A DNA stretch of 64,000 nucleotides from Halomicrobium katesii DSM 19301. GTDB lineage: Archaea > Halobacteriota > Halobacteria > Halobacteriales > Haloarculaceae. The notes beneath the pieces are model-generated. The model searched no databases. It was not told the DNA's origin and saw only the letters and a program-made list of their open reading frames with translations. A program made the translations under genes and the position numbers. Below, piece by piece: positions 36,028 to 46,189 of this stretch. Location of the stretch: NCBI RefSeq assembly GCF_000379085.1, contig NZ_KB905378.1:2407726-2471725 (forward strand). Direction: 5' to 3'. Position 1 is the first letter of the stretch; every line of letters starts with the position of its first letter.

Positions 36028-37251
36028 ATGACCACGATCAAGGACAGCGTCCACGACCACATCGCCGTCGAGGGCGTCGCCGAGGCGCTGCTGGACACGC
36101 CGCCGGTCCAGCGGCTCCGCCGGATCGCCCAGCTCGGGACGGTGACGCTCGTCTACCCGTCGGCGAACCACACCCGCTTCGAGCACTCCCTCGGCGTCTA
36201 TCACCTCGCCGACGAGGCGCTTGGGCACCTCGGAATCGAGGGACAGAAGGCCGAACGCGTCCGCGCCGCGGCGCTGTTGCACGACGTGGGCCACTCGCCG
36301 TACAGTCACAACGTCGAGGCGGTGATCTACCGCGAGACGGGGAAGTACCACGACGACGTTCACGACCTGCTCGACCGCGGCGAGGTGGCGCGCGTGCTGG
36401 CCGACCACGACCTCGACCACGACGCGGTCGCCGACCTCGTCGCCGGTGACGGCGAACTCGGACAGCTCGTCTCGGGCGAACTCGACGTCGACCGGATGGA
36501 CTATCTCGTGCGGGACGCCCACCACACCGGCGTCCCCTACGGCACGATCGACCACGAGCGGCTGGTCCGGGAGCTTCGCTTCGTCGACGGCGACCTCGTG
36601 CTGGACGAGGGGAACGTCCAGACCGCGGAGTCGCTGTTGCTGGCGCGTGCGCTGATGAACCCGACCGTCTACAGGCACCACGTCGCCCGGATCGCCAAGA
36701 CGATGCTCCGACGCGGGACCGAGCGCCTCCTCGAAGCCACCGACACCGACCCGGCCGAACTGCGCCGCTGGGACGACAGCGACCTGCTCGTCTCGCTGCG
36801 TCGGACCGACGCGACGGCGGGGTACGCGCACCGTCTCACCGAGCGTCGCCTGTACAAGCGCGCGATCTGGGCCGAGATGACGGCCGTGCCCGACGAACTG
36901 CTGGCGATGGACCACGCCGAGATCCGCGAGGAGGAGCGGGCGATCGCCGACGCGGCCAACGTCGACGCCGACGCCGTCCTCCTGGACGTGCCCGGCGAAC
37001 CGTCGATGCCCGAGTCGTCGAGTCGGGTCGTCGTCAACGGCGAGGTCCGCGGACTGAGCGAGCAGTCGACGCTGGTCACGGCCCTCCGAGCGGCCCAGCG
37101 AGATCAGTGGCGGCTGGGCGTCTACGCCCCCGAGGCCGTCGCCGACCGCGTGGGCGAGCGTGCGATTCGCGTGCTCGGCCTGGAACCCGACGGTGCGATG
37201 GTCCGGGACGCGCGGCCGGGCGTCCACGCGACACTCGACGAGTTCAACTGA
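36028..37251 (+). CDS. HD-domain phosphohydrolase (SAMHD1/YwfO-like)
   Basis: 407 residues. The HD metal site is spread over FEHSLGVYHLAD (His), ALLHDVGHSPYSH (His-Asp, residues 88-93) and ELDVDRMDYLVRDAHHTG (Asp), the full pattern of dNTP triphosphohydrolases. The C-terminal half includes LMNPTVYRHHVARIA. The likely reaction is hydrolysis of dNTP or a related nucleotide. A CTTATCC element about 30 bases before the ATG suggests a leaderless message. Confidence 0.85.
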   Translation: MTTIKDSVHDHIAVEGVAEALLDTPPVQRLRRIAQLGTVTLVYPSANHTRFEHSLGVYHLADEALGHLGIEGQKAERVRAAALLHDVGHSPYSHNVEAVIYRETGKYHDDVHDLLDRGEVARVLADHDLDHDAVADLVAGDGELGQLVSGELDVDRMDYLVRDAHHTGVPYGTIDHERLVRELRFVDGDLVLDEGNVQTAESLLLARALMNPTVYRHHVARIAKTMLRRGTERLLEATDTDPAELRRWDDSDLLVSLRRTDATAGYAHRLTERRLYKRAIWAEMTAVPDELLAMDHAEIREEERAIADAANVDADAVLLDVPGEPSMPESSSRVVVNGEVRGLSEQSTLVTALRAAQRDQWRLGVYAPEAVADRVGERAIRVLGLEPDGAMVRDARPGVHATLDEFN

Positions 37252-37272
37252 CCGGAGCCACCACGTGTGCCC

Positions 37273-38310
37273 ATGAGCGACCAGACCATTCTCACCGGCA
37301 CGATCTTCCGCGGCCGCGAGTTCGAACCGATCGAGGGCCGCGTCGTGATCGAGGACGGCGAGATCGCGGCCGTCGAGGAAGCGACGGTCGATCCCTCCTC
37401 GTGGATCATCCCGGCGTTCGTCAACGCCCACACCCACATCGGCGACTCCATCGCCAAGGAGGCCGGCGGCGGCCTCACGCTGGAGGAACTCGTCGCGCCG
37501 CCCGACGGTCTCAAACACAGGCTGCTCGAACAGGCCAGCCGCGAGGAACTCGTCGACGCGATGGCCCGAACGATATCGTTCATGAAGCGAGCGGGAACGG
37601 CCGCGTTCGTCGAGTTCCGCGAAGGCGGGGTCGACGGCGTCGCGGCGATCGAGGCGGCACTGGCGAACTCGCCGGTCGACAGCGTCGTCCTCGGGCGGGA
37701 GACGGTCGCGGCGATGGAGCGAAGCGACGGGTTCGGTGCGAGCGGAGCCGCCGACGGCGACTTCAGCCACGAACGGACGGCGACCGCCGAGGCGGGGAAG
37801 CTGTTCGGCATCCACGCCGGGGAGGTCGACGCCAGCGACATCAACCCCGCGCTGGATCTCGACCCGGACTTTCTCGTCCACATGGTCCACGCCGAGGGGT
37901 TGCACCTCGACCGCGTGGCCGACAGCGAAGTCCCCGTCGTCGTCTGCCCTCGCTCGAACGTCGTGACGAACGTCGGCGTCCCGCCGATCGCCGACTTCGT
38001 CGAGCGCACGACGGTCGCGCTGGGGACGGACAACGTGATGACCAACAGCCCGTCGATGTTCCGCGAGATGGCCTGGGCGGCGAAACTCGCCGACGTTCCG
38101 GCCGCCGAGATCCTCCGCATGGCGACGGTCAACGGAGCCGAGATCGCGGGCCTGAACTGCGGCCTCGTCGCAGAGGGACGCGACGCCGATCTACTGGTGC
38201 TGGACGGCGACTCCGATAATCTCTCGGGCGCGCGAGAGCCAGTCCGCGCGATCGTCCGGCGCGCCGGGATCGACGACGTCGAACGAGTCCACTACGCAGG
38301 CAAGGCTTAA
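37273..38310 (+). CDS. Amidohydrolase (cytosine-deaminase/chlorohydrolase-like)
   Basis: 345 residues from ATG 37273; a GTG two codons earlier is possible. A metal-dependent TIM-barrel hydrolase: first metal pair in FVNAHTHIGD, third His in GIHAGEVD, then VHAEGLH and catalytic Asp in ALGTDNVM. The flanking small beta-sandwich is formed by the N terminus and the final ~45 residues (DADLLVLDGDSDN). A deaminase on a purine, pyrimidine or adenosine-type substrate is likely. It begins 21 bases after the HD gene. Confidence 0.82.
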   Translation: MSDQTILTGTIFRGREFEPIEGRVVIEDGEIAAVEEATVDPSSWIIPAFVNAHTHIGDSIAKEAGGGLTLEELVAPPDGLKHRLLEQASREELVDAMARTISFMKRAGTAAFVEFREGGVDGVAAIEAALANSPVDSVVLGRETVAAMERSDGFGASGAADGDFSHERTATAEAGKLFGIHAGEVDASDINPALDLDPDFLVHMVHAEGLHLDRVADSEVPVVVCPRSNVVTNVGVPPIADFVERTTVALGTDNVMTNSPSMFREMAWAAKLADVPAAEILRMATVNGAEIAGLNCGLVAEGRDADLLVLDGDSDNLSGAREPVRAIVRRAGIDDVERVHYAGKA

Positions 38311-38342
38311 GCGCCCACCCAGTAAACTGTTAACACGAAACA

Positions 38343-38789
38343 ATGTACGACCGCTTGCTCCTGCCGACGGACGGCTCGGCCGGCATGGAGCGGGTCATCG
38401 AACACGCCGACGAGATCGCGCGACGACACGGCGCTGCGGTCGAGGTCGTCTACGTCGTCAACACCGCACACATGACGACGATGCCGACCGACGCCTCCGT
38501 CGAGGGTATTCGAGGCCTGCTCAGCGAAGAAGGCGAGATGGCCATCGAGGCCGCAGAGCGGATCTGCTCGCCCGAGACCACCGTCGAACACACGATTCTC
38601 GAAGGAGATCCCGAACGGGAGATCGTCGCCCACGCGGCCGAGAGCGGTGCCGACCTGATCGTGATGGGGACCCACGGACGCGGCGGTATCGACCGCCTCC
38701 TGCTGGGGAGCGTCGCCGAACACGTCGTGCGGCGCTCGCCGGTCCCGGTCCTGACGGTCCACGTCGACGAAGCGCTGACCGCCGCCTGA
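38343..38789 (+). CDS. Universal stress protein, UspA family
   Basis: 148 residues. Rossmann-like Usp fold with DRLLLPTDGSAGME at the start and the ATP-binding signature GTHGRGGIDRLLLGSVAEHV followed by SPVPVLTV. The G-x2-G-x9-G-S pattern is complete, so ATP binding is expected. It lies 32 bases after the amidohydrolase. Confidence 0.92.
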   Translation: MYDRLLLPTDGSAGMERVIEHADEIARRHGAAVEVVYVVNTAHMTTMPTDASVEGIRGLLSEEGEMAIEAAERICSPETTVEHTILEGDPEREIVAHAAESGADLIVMGTHGRGGIDRLLLGSVAEHVVRRSPVPVLTVHVDEALTAA

Positions 38790-38812
38790 CGTTCGTCCCG
38801 TACCGCGGCGGA

Positions 38813-39745
38813 TCAGGCCGGCCGGAGGTGCTCGCAGTCGCCGGCCGTGATCGTCACCCGCTCCTCGCCCGTGTCGACGACCAGCGCGCCGGGAAACGAT
38901 ACGTCGACGGCCTCGCCCTCGACAGTGCCGCCGGGCGTCTCGACGCGAACCCGTTTGCCGAGCGTCGTCGCGTCCGCGCGCCACGCCGGCACGACCGCGT
39001 CGAGATCGCGACGGAGCGCGTCGAACTCTTCCAAGAGTCGCTGGGTGAACGCGCGTCGGTCGACCGGCCCGACCGCGTCCTGGACGCTCGTGGCGTCGGC
39101 CTCGTCCGGCAGCGCCGCCGGGTCGACGTTGACGTTGCTCCCGATCCCGACGACGACCCAGTCGACGCGGTCGGCCTCGCCCTCGACCTCGGTGAGGACG
39201 CCCGCCAGCTTCCGCTCGTCGTCGCCCACGACCACGTCGTTGGGCCACTTGATCCGTGCGTCGACGCCGGCCTCGCGGGCGGCGCGGGTGACGGCGACGG
39301 CCGCGGCCAGCGTGAACGCCGGTGCGTGCGCGATCGGAACCCTGGGACGGAGCACGAGCGAGAGCCAGACGCCGCCGCTGGGCGAGGCCCACGCCCTGTC
39401 GAGTCGACCCCGGCCGCCGGTCTGCTCGTCGGCCAGGACCGCAACGTCGCTTCGCCCGTCGGTCGCGAGCTCGCGTGCGCGGCGGTTCGTGCTGTCGATG
39501 CTGTCGTGGTACTCGATCTCGAAGGGCGCTTCGAGCCCGTATGCGACGGCGCTCGCGCCGAACTCGGGGACGGACACGAGTTCGTAGCCGCCGTCGCCGC
39601 TGTCGATCTCGAACCCTTCCGCTCGCAGCTGCTCGACGTGCTTCCAGACCGCTGCCCGAGACACGTCGAGGCGATCGGCCAGCGCCGGCCCGGCCACCGG
39701 CCCCTCGGAGAGCGCGTCGAGCACCTGTTCGCGTGTCGCTTGCAT
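38813..39745 (-). CDS. birA: Biotin--protein ligase with HTH domain
   Basis: 310 residues. N-terminal winged helix (DALSEGPVAGPALADRLDVSRAAVWKHVEQLR) suggests it also acts as a biotin-responsive regulator. The ligase core has the biotinoyl-AMP loop GGRGRLDRAWASPSGG near 120-135, IKWPNDVVVGDDERKLAGVL and a small C-terminal SH3-like domain. Its substrate is almost certainly the EAMKMEN lysine of the carboxylase encoded 70 bases upstream on the same strand. Confidence 0.93.
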   Translation of the reverse strand: MQATREQVLDALSEGPVAGPALADRLDVSRAAVWKHVEQLRAEGFEIDSGDGGYELVSVPEFGASAVAYGLEAPFEIEYHDSIDSTNRRARELATDGRSDVAVLADEQTGGRGRLDRAWASPSGGVWLSLVLRPRVPIAHAPAFTLAAAVAVTRAAREAGVDARIKWPNDVVVGDDERKLAGVLTEVEGEADRVDWVVVGIGSNVNVDPAALPDEADATSVQDAVGPVDRRAFTQRLLEEFDALRRDLDAVVPAWRADATTLGKRVRVETPGGTVEGEAVDVSFPGALVVDTGEERVTITAGDCEHLRPA

Positions 39746-39815
39746 ACAGAGCCCCTCGGCGGGGACGGCAAAAACGTCTCCGTCTGTCAGCGACCGTCGA
39801 ACGCGACGCGAGCGG

Positions 39816-41657
39816 TCACCCGACGACGAACAGGAGATCGTCCATGTCGACGGACTCGCCCTCGTCGACAGCGACTTGGGTGACGGTCCCGCCGCGTTCG
39901 GCCACGATGTCGTTCTCCATTTTCATCGCTTCGAGCACACAGACCACGTCGCCGGTCTCGACCTCGTCGCCTTCCTCGACGTTGACTTCGAGGATCGTGC
40001 CCTGCATCTCCGCGGTCACTTCGTCGCCTTCGGCGCTGGCTCCGCCGCCGTCGCCGCCCGAATCCGAGCCGCCACTGCCGGGTCGCTGGGGGCGGTCGCC
40101 GCCGTCGCCGCCCTGCACCTCGCCGACCTCGATCGGCGGTGCGCCGCGCTCTTCGAGTTCCACGTCGAAGCGCTTGCCGTTGACCTCGACGGTGAACTCC
40201 CGCTCGGTCACCTCCTCGTCGTCCGCGTCGCTCGTCGTCTCGGTCCCCCACCGCTCCTGTGCAGCGTCGATGCGCTCGGGGTCGAGCGTCTCGTCGAGGT
40301 ACTTCGTCGTGTGCATGCCCCGGACGAACTCGTCGTCGGTGAGCATCAGGCGGTGGAAGGGAACGATCGTCGGGATCCCCTCGATGTCGTACTCGCCCAG
40401 CGCGCGCTTGCCCCGCTCGATGGCCTCCTCGCGGTCGCCCGCGTGGACGATGAGCTTCGCGATCATCGAGTCGTAGTCGGTCACCAGCTCGTCGCCCTGG
40501 CGCAGCGCGTCGTCCATCCGGACGCCGACGCCGCCGGGCGGATCGTACGTTTCGAGGGTGCCGCCGGTGGCGGGCGCGAAGTCGTCGGCGGCGTTCTCCG
40601 CGTTGATCCGGAACTCGATGGCGTGGCCGTCGACCGTCACGTCGTCCTGTGAGAAGCCGAGCACCTCGTCGGCGGCGACCCTGAGCTGCCACTTGACGAT
40701 GTCGATCCCCGTGATCTCCTCGGTGACGCAGTGCTCGACCTGGATGCGCGTGTTCACTTCGAGGAAGTAGAAGTCCGCGTCGGGACCGAGCAGTTCGCCC
40801 GGCTCGCGGTCCTGCTCCTCGACGAGGAACTCGACGGTGCCGGCGTTGTAGTAGCCGGCCTTGGAGACGCCCCGGCGGGCGGCCTCGCCGATTTCCTCGC
40901 GGAGTTCGTCCGAGAGGGCGGGACTGGGCCCCTCCTCGATGACTTTCTGGTGGCGGCGCTGGAGCGAGCAGTCGCGCTCGCCCAGGTGGCGGACGTTGCC
41001 GTGGTGGTCGGCGATGATCTGGACCTCGATGTGGCGCGGATTTTCGAGGTAGCGTTCGAGGTAGACGGAGTCGTTCGAGAAGTACGCCTCGCCCTCGCGC
41101 TTGGCCGATTCGAGCTGGTCCTCGACTTCGTCGGGGCTCTCGACGATCTTCATGCCGCGGCCGCCGCCGCCGCCCTCGGCCTTGATGGCGATCGGATAGC
41201 CGTTCTCGTCGCCGAACTCGTGGACCTGTTCGGGGTCGGTCACCGGGTCGGTCGTCCCCGGAACGATGGGCACGTCGGCCGACGACATGATCGTGCGGGC
41301 CTTCGTCTTCTCGCCGAGCGACTCCATCGAGTCGCTCTCCGGACCGACCCAGGTGATGCCGTCGGCGGCCTCGACGCGGGCCGCGAAGTCGGCGTTCTCC
41401 GCGAGGAAGCCGTAGCCGGGGTGGATCGCGTCGGCGTCGGCCTGTCGGGCGGCGTCGACGATCGCCTCCTGATCGAGATACGAGTCGGCCGCGCGGGCCG
41501 GACCGACGTTGTACGCCTCGTCGGCGTATCTGACGTGGCCCGAGTGCTTGTCGGCTTCGGAGTAGACCGCGACGGTTTCGACCCCCAGTTCCTCGCAGGC
41601 CCGCATGACCCGAACCGCGATCTCGCCGCGGTTCGCAACGAGAACCTTGTCGAACAT
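39816..41657 (-). CDS. pccA: Acyl-CoA carboxylase alpha subunit (biotin carboxylase plus biotin carrier)
   Basis: 613 residues from ATG 41657. Biotin carboxylase ATP-grasp domain (1-450): [20 protein letters not shown], glycine loop [12 protein letters not shown], and [16 protein letters not shown]. After a Ser/Gly/Asp-rich linker comes the BCCP domain with [10 protein letters not shown]; the Lys receives biotin. With the beta subunit at 43.1 kb it should carboxylate propionyl- or acetyl-CoA. The start nine codons upstream is rejected in favour of the family-standard MFDKVLV. Confidence 0.94.
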   Translation of the reverse strand: MFDKVLVANRGEIAVRVMRACEELGVETVAVYSEADKHSGHVRYADEAYNVGPARAADSYLDQEAIVDAARQADADAIHPGYGFLAENADFAARVEAADGITWVGPESDSMESLGEKTKARTIMSSADVPIVPGTTDPVTDPEQVHEFGDENGYPIAIKAEGGGGGRGMKIVESPDEVEDQLESAKREGEAYFSNDSVYLERYLENPRHIEVQIIADHHGNVRHLGERDCSLQRRHQKVIEEGPSPALSDELREEIGEAARRGVSKAGYYNAGTVEFLVEEQDREPGELLGPDADFYFLEVNTRIQVEHCVTEEITGIDIVKWQLRVAADEVLGFSQDDVTVDGHAIEFRINAENAADDFAPATGGTLETYDPPGGVGVRMDDALRQGDELVTDYDSMIAKLIVHAGDREEAIERGKRALGEYDIEGIPTIVPFHRLMLTDDEFVRGMHTTKYLDETLDPERIDAAQERWGTETTSDADDEEVTEREFTVEVNGKRFDVELEERGAPPIEVGEVQGGDGGDRPQRPGSGGSDSGGDGGGASAEGDEVTAEMQGTILEVNVEEGDEVETGDVVCVLEAMKMENDIVAERGGTVTQVAVDEGESVDMDDLLFVVG

Positions 41658-41819
41658 ATCTCCCAGTACCGACGACCCCCTCATAAAACTATGCGGAATT
41701 ACACGTCTCTGGTCGGCCGGTCGATCGCCGATCCGGTCCGTGGTTCCGTGCCGGCGGGATACAGGCTGCGGTACTCTTCCCGGCAGCTCCGACTATCACG
41801 CGAGATATTGGCGGCCGAA

Positions 41820-41852
41820 CGTTTATGCCGGTAAACGGGCGATTGTACGCTA
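41820..41852 (+). promoter_or_regulatory. Promoter of the orphan solute-binding protein
   Basis: GTTTATGCC at 41821-41829 lies about 30 bases before the ATG at 41853 in otherwise GC-rich sequence, the distance expected for a TATA box of a leaderless haloarchaeal message. It supports the ATG at 41853 as the true start and therefore the absence of a signal peptide. Confidence 0.55.
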
Positions 41853-43040
41853 ATGTCTAGCGGAGTTCAGCACTCTCGTGGTGGCACGTTCGAACTCGTC
41901 CACCACTACGTCGGGGGCGACGGCGAGGCCGCACTGAGAGCGATGATGGACGGGTTCACCGACAGTCACAGCTCGATCTCGGTTCGGGAGACCCACTACG
42001 ACAACATGCGCCTCCAGGTCAAGAGCCGGATCCTGGGTGAAGATCCGCCGGACGTCTGGACCGGGTGGCCCGGCGGCGAGATGGCTGGCTACGCGGAAGT
42101 CGACGCGGTCAAAGACATCACCGATCTCTGGGAGGCCTCGGGGATGGCCACGAACTTCCGGTCGGTCGCGGCGGACGTGTCACAGGTCGACGGTCGGTAC
42201 CACGCGGTCCCGATCACCATCCACCGGGCAAACGACATGTATCTCCACACCGAGACCGTCGAGGCGCTCGGGATCGACCCCGCGCGAGCGTCGGACCCGA
42301 CCGAACTCGTCGAGATGCTGGAAGCGGTCGACGACGACCACGACGGACCGTCGTTCTTGCTCCCGATGGCCGACCCGTTCACCGTCCTGCAGCTGTGGGA
42401 GATCACGCTCCTGGGACTGTCCGATCACGCCACCTTCGAGGCGATGACCGCGGGCAACGCGTCGCGTCACCGCGACGTGGTCGTGAGTGCGCTCGAACAC
42501 ATCCAGCGTTTCTCGGTGCTGTCCAGCGAGGACTCGCTGTATCACGGGATGACCGACGCGAACGAGCAGTTCATCGACGGAGCCGCGCCGGTCTACCCGC
42601 AGGGCGACTGGGCGGCCGGCGTGTTCGACGAGACGCCCGAGTTCGACTTCCAGTCCGAGTGGGACCGCGTCGCGTTCCCCGGTACGGAGGACATGTTCGC
42701 CGTCGTCATGGATTCGTTCATCCCGTCGTCGAAATCGGACAGCGACGCGCTCGAGACGTTCCTCGAATACGTTGGCTCGTGTGACGCACAGGAGCGGTTC
42801 AGCCGGAAGAAGGGGTCGCTGCCGGCACGGAAAGACGCCTCGATCGACGGGTTCACCGAGTTCGGGAAATCACAGTACCGGCAGCTCGATCGCTCGGCCG
42901 AACAGCCCCAGATAATCACGCACGGCCTGAGCGTCTCCTCGGCACAGCTGGTCGACCTGAAGTCCGCGATCGCGGGCTTCATCGACGAGTGGGACGCACA
43001 GGCGACGGCCGACGAGATGATCGGCGCCTTCGATCGCTGA
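41853..43040 (+). CDS. ABC-type sugar-binding protein without signal peptide
   Basis: 395 residues with the fold of family-1 solute-binding proteins: FELVHHYVGGDGEAALRAMMDGF, DVWTGWPGGEMAGYAEVDAVKDITDL, VPITIHRANDMYLHTE and the C-terminal FIPSSKSDSDALETFLEYVG. Haloarchaeal relatives start with a Tat or lipobox signal; here the protein begins MSSGVQHSRGG and goes straight into the first strand. No permease or ATPase gene is adjacent. It may be a cytoplasmic sugar sensor or a binding protein that lost its export signal. It lies between the two carboxylase subunit genes, on the opposite strand. Confidence 0.75.
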   Translation: MSSGVQHSRGGTFELVHHYVGGDGEAALRAMMDGFTDSHSSISVRETHYDNMRLQVKSRILGEDPPDVWTGWPGGEMAGYAEVDAVKDITDLWEASGMATNFRSVAADVSQVDGRYHAVPITIHRANDMYLHTETVEALGIDPARASDPTELVEMLEAVDDDHDGPSFLLPMADPFTVLQLWEITLLGLSDHATFEAMTAGNASRHRDVVVSALEHIQRFSVLSSEDSLYHGMTDANEQFIDGAAPVYPQGDWAAGVFDETPEFDFQSEWDRVAFPGTEDMFAVVMDSFIPSSKSDSDALETFLEYVGSCDAQERFSRKKGSLPARKDASIDGFTEFGKSQYRQLDRSAEQPQIITHGLSVSSAQLVDLKSAIAGFIDEWDAQATADEMIGAFDR

Positions 43041-43079
43041 CACGGCGGTGCAGCCGGCAGTACGAGAACGGCGGAAGTC

Positions 43080-44630
43080 CTACAGCGGGATGTTGCCGTG
43101 CTTGCGCTCGGGCTGGTGCTTGCGCTTGTTTCGTAAGGTGTCCAGATCGTCGATCAGCCGCGGGCGCGTCTCCTGGGGCTCCAGCACGTCGTCGACGAAC
43201 CCCCGCTCGGCCGCAGTGTAGGGGTTCGCGAAGGCGTCGCGGTACTCGTCGATCAGCTGCTGTCGGCGGGCCTCCACGTCGTCGGCCGCCTCCAGTTCGT
43301 CGTCGTAGAGGACGTTCACTGCACCCTGTGGCCCCATGACCGCGATCTCGGCGGTCGGCCAGGCGTAGTTCACGTCCGCGCCGATGTGCTTCGAGGCCAT
43401 CACGTCGTAGGCTCCGCCGTATGCTTTGCGGGTGATGACGGTCAACAGCGGCACTGTCGCCTCGGAGTAGGCGTACAGCAGCTTCGCGCCGTGGTTGATG
43501 ATCGCGTTGCGCTCCTGGTCTTTGCCCGGCATGAATCCGGGCACGTCGACGAAGGTACAGATCGGGATGTTGAACGCGTCACAGAACCGGACGAAGCGAG
43601 CGGCCTTCCGGGAGGCCTCGATGTCCAGCGTCCCGGCGTTGACGCGGGGCTGATTCCCGACGACGCCGATCGAGCGCCCGTCCAGTCTGGCAAAGCCCAT
43701 CGTGATGTTCCGAGCGAACGCTTCGGCGACCTCGAAGTACGACCCCTCGTCGACGACCCCGTCGATGACGCGCGTCATGTCGTATGGCTGCTGGGGGGCT
43801 TTGGGAACCACGTCGACCAGCTCCTCGTCTCGGCGCTCGGGATCGTCCCAGGGATCGACGCGGGGCGGGTCCTCGACGTTGTTCTGCGGGAGATAGGAGA
43901 GCATGTACCGGATGTCGTCCATCGCCGCCTTCTCGTCGGCGGCGGTCAGGTGGGCGACGCCGGACTCGCTGGCGTGGGTCTGGGCCCCGCCGAGCTCGTC
44001 GAAGCCGACCTCTTCGCCGGTGACCGTCTCGATCACGTCCGGTCCCGTGATGAACATGTGGCTGGTCTCCTCGACCATGCAGACGAAGTCCGTGATCGAC
44101 GGCGAGTACACCGCGCCGCCGGCACAGGGTCCCATGATCGCCGAGATCTGCGGGACGACGCCGCTGGCCTGCTGATTTCGGTGGAAGATGTCGGCGTAGC
44201 CGGCCAGCGAGTCGATCCCCTCCTGAATGCGCGCCCCGGCCGAGTCGTTGAGGCCGATGATCGGACAACCGGTCTCGATGGCCTTGTTCATCACCTTGCA
44301 GACCTTCTGGGCGAAGGCCTCGCCCAGCGACCCGCCGAAGACGGTGAAGTCGTGGGCGAAGACGAACACTTTCCGCCCCTCGACCTCGCCGTAGCCCGTC
44401 ACGACGCCGTCGCCGGGGACGCGGCGCTCGTCCATGTCGAAGTTCGTCGAGCGGTGTTCCCGCAGCTGGTCGATCTCGACGAACGTGTCGTCGTCGAGGA
44501 AGTAGTCGATGCGCTCGCGGGCCGTGAGTTTGCCTTTGTCGTGCTGGGCCTCGATGCGCTCTTCGCCCCCGCCCAGTTCGGCCTCGCGCTTGCGCTCGCG
44601 CAGGTCGTCGACGCGGTCCTCGTGGGTCAC
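43080..44630 (-). CDS. pccB: Acyl-CoA carboxylase beta subunit (propionyl-CoA carboxylase type)
   Basis: 516 residues from GTG 44630. Carboxyltransferase with two crotonase-like halves: GGSLGEAFAQKVCKVMNKAI, the acyl-CoA oxyanion loop GPCAGGAVYSPSITDF, and the second-half biotin loop DVPGFMPGKDQE with KAYGGAYDVMASKHIGADV. The full length and motifs suit propionyl-/acetyl-CoA carboxylation by the biotinylated subunit at 39.8 kb. A small third subunit (PccX) known from some haloarchaea is not seen beside it. Confidence 0.93.
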   Translation of the reverse strand: MTHEDRVDDLRERKREAELGGGEERIEAQHDKGKLTARERIDYFLDDDTFVEIDQLREHRSTNFDMDERRVPGDGVVTGYGEVEGRKVFVFAHDFTVFGGSLGEAFAQKVCKVMNKAIETGCPIIGLNDSAGARIQEGIDSLAGYADIFHRNQQASGVVPQISAIMGPCAGGAVYSPSITDFVCMVEETSHMFITGPDVIETVTGEEVGFDELGGAQTHASESGVAHLTAADEKAAMDDIRYMLSYLPQNNVEDPPRVDPWDDPERRDEELVDVVPKAPQQPYDMTRVIDGVVDEGSYFEVAEAFARNITMGFARLDGRSIGVVGNQPRVNAGTLDIEASRKAARFVRFCDAFNIPICTFVDVPGFMPGKDQERNAIINHGAKLLYAYSEATVPLLTVITRKAYGGAYDVMASKHIGADVNYAWPTAEIAVMGPQGAVNVLYDDELEAADDVEARRQQLIDEYRDAFANPYTAAERGFVDDVLEPQETRPRLIDDLDTLRNKRKHQPERKHGNIPL

Positions 44631-44872
44631 GCGGAACCACCGTCCGCCGCGATGTCGTGCATGCGTAGCAGTGACACCGACCGCGGGAAAAACCTTTGCG
44701 GGAGGCGGGTCGATCCCGGCCTGGGACGCGGATCGGGAGACGTGTGACCGTCAGTGTCCCGCTATCAGAGCGGCGCGACACCGTTGCCCGCCGGCGACCC
44801 GGTACCATCTGGAACGTCAGCGCCAGACCGTCTCGGCGGCAGGGTCATGTGCATCGAGACCAACACCTAGTG

Positions 44873-46096
44873 ATGACACGATCGACGACGGTCCTCGTGA
44901 TCGGCGGTGGTGCGACGGGCGTCGGCATCGCCCGCGACCTCGCGTTGCGCGGCGTCGACGTGACGCTGGCCGAACGCGGTGGCCTCGCGAGCGGCACCTC
45001 CGGGCGGTCACACGGGCTGCTTCACAGCGGCGCGCGCTACGCCGAGGCCGACCCGACGGGTGCCGAGGAGTGTATCGAGGAGAATCGCATCCTCAGGTCG
45101 ATCGCCGGGGCCTGCATTCGCGATACCGGCGGCCTGTTCGTCCAGCTGCCGGCCGACGACCCCGACTACTTCGAGCGCAAGCGCGCGGCCTGCGAGGAGC
45201 TGGGCATCGACACAGAGCTGCTCGACGCCACGGAGGCCCGCGACCTCGTTCCCGACCTCTCGGAGGCCGTCGAACGGGCGTTCCGGGTGCCCGACGCCGT
45301 GATCTACCCCTCGCGGCTGGTGGCGGCCAACGCCGCGGACGCGGCCGAACAGGGCGTGTCGATCCACCCGAACGCACCGCTGGAGTCCGTGACGGTCGAG
45401 GACGGGCGAGTCACGTCGGCTCACCTCGGAGGCACCGTCTCGGCGACGGTCGAACCGGACTACCTCGTCAACGCCGCCGGTGCGTGGGCCGGCGAGGTCG
45501 CGGCCATGGCGGGCCTCGACGTAGAGATGGCTCCGTCACGTGGCGTGATGGTGGCCGTCGACTACGACCGGGTCGGCCCCGTCCTGAACCGCTGTCGTGA
45601 CCCCGACGACGGCGACATCGTCGTCCCTCACGAGCGCCAGGCCGTCCTGGGGACGACCAGCGTGCCCGCCTCGGACCCGGACGACTACGAGCGGGCCGAC
45701 TGGGAGGTCGAGACCTGCATCGAGGAGTGTGCGGCGATGCTCCCGCCCGTCGCCGACGCCGAGATCGAGCGGACGTGGTGGGGCGTTCGTCCCCTGTACG
45801 CGCCCGACGAGGCAGAGTCCGAGCGGCGCGGGATCTCACGTGGCTTCTTCCGCCTCGACCACGCCGAGGACGGAGTCGAGAACGCCGTCAGCGTCGTCGG
45901 CGGAAAGCTCACGACCTACCGGCAGATGGCCGAGGCGACGACCGATCTGGTCTGTGATCGGCTGGGAGTCACGGCGGACTGTACGACCGCCGACGAACCG
46001 CTGCCCGGTGCCGACGACCCGGAGACGCTGGACGAGTTCGTCGCCCGGTTCGACGGTCAGGGCCCGACCGACTCGGACGTCGTCGCGAGCCGGTGA
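44873..46096 (+). CDS. GlpA-like FAD-dependent oxidoreductase, short form
   Basis: 407 residues from ATG 44873. The N-terminal FAD site VLVIGGGATGVGIARDLALRG and SGRSHGLLHSGARYAE match anaerobic glycerol-3-phosphate dehydrogenase GlpA, as do VGGKLTTYRQMAEATTDLVC near the end. It stops about 150 residues before the usual GlpA length, lacking the C-terminal BFD-like 2Fe-2S domain. No glpB, glpC or glpK is adjacent. It may be a glycerol-3-phosphate or related 2-hydroxyacid dehydrogenase using another electron partner. Confidence 0.75.
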   Translation: MTRSTTVLVIGGGATGVGIARDLALRGVDVTLAERGGLASGTSGRSHGLLHSGARYAEADPTGAEECIEENRILRSIAGACIRDTGGLFVQLPADDPDYFERKRAACEELGIDTELLDATEARDLVPDLSEAVERAFRVPDAVIYPSRLVAANAADAAEQGVSIHPNAPLESVTVEDGRVTSAHLGGTVSATVEPDYLVNAAGAWAGEVAAMAGLDVEMAPSRGVMVAVDYDRVGPVLNRCRDPDDGDIVVPHERQAVLGTTSVPASDPDDYERADWEVETCIEECAAMLPPVADAEIERTWWGVRPLYAPDEAESERRGISRGFFRLDHAEDGVENAVSVVGGKLTTYRQMAEATTDLVCDRLGVTADCTTADEPLPGADDPETLDEFVARFDGQGPTDSDVVASR

Positions 46097-46189
46097 CTGG
46101 GCGGTACGAACCGCTGTCAGGGTCCCGATCGATCGTGACACTCTGCGTGAACCGTCGGAGTAAAGTCCGTCTGTCGCCTCCCGTCGGCC

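Noticed and set aside
44631-44872. PccX-like small third carboxylase subunit near pccB
   Set aside because: The only short frame here ends after eleven codons; no small subunit is visible on either side of pccB.
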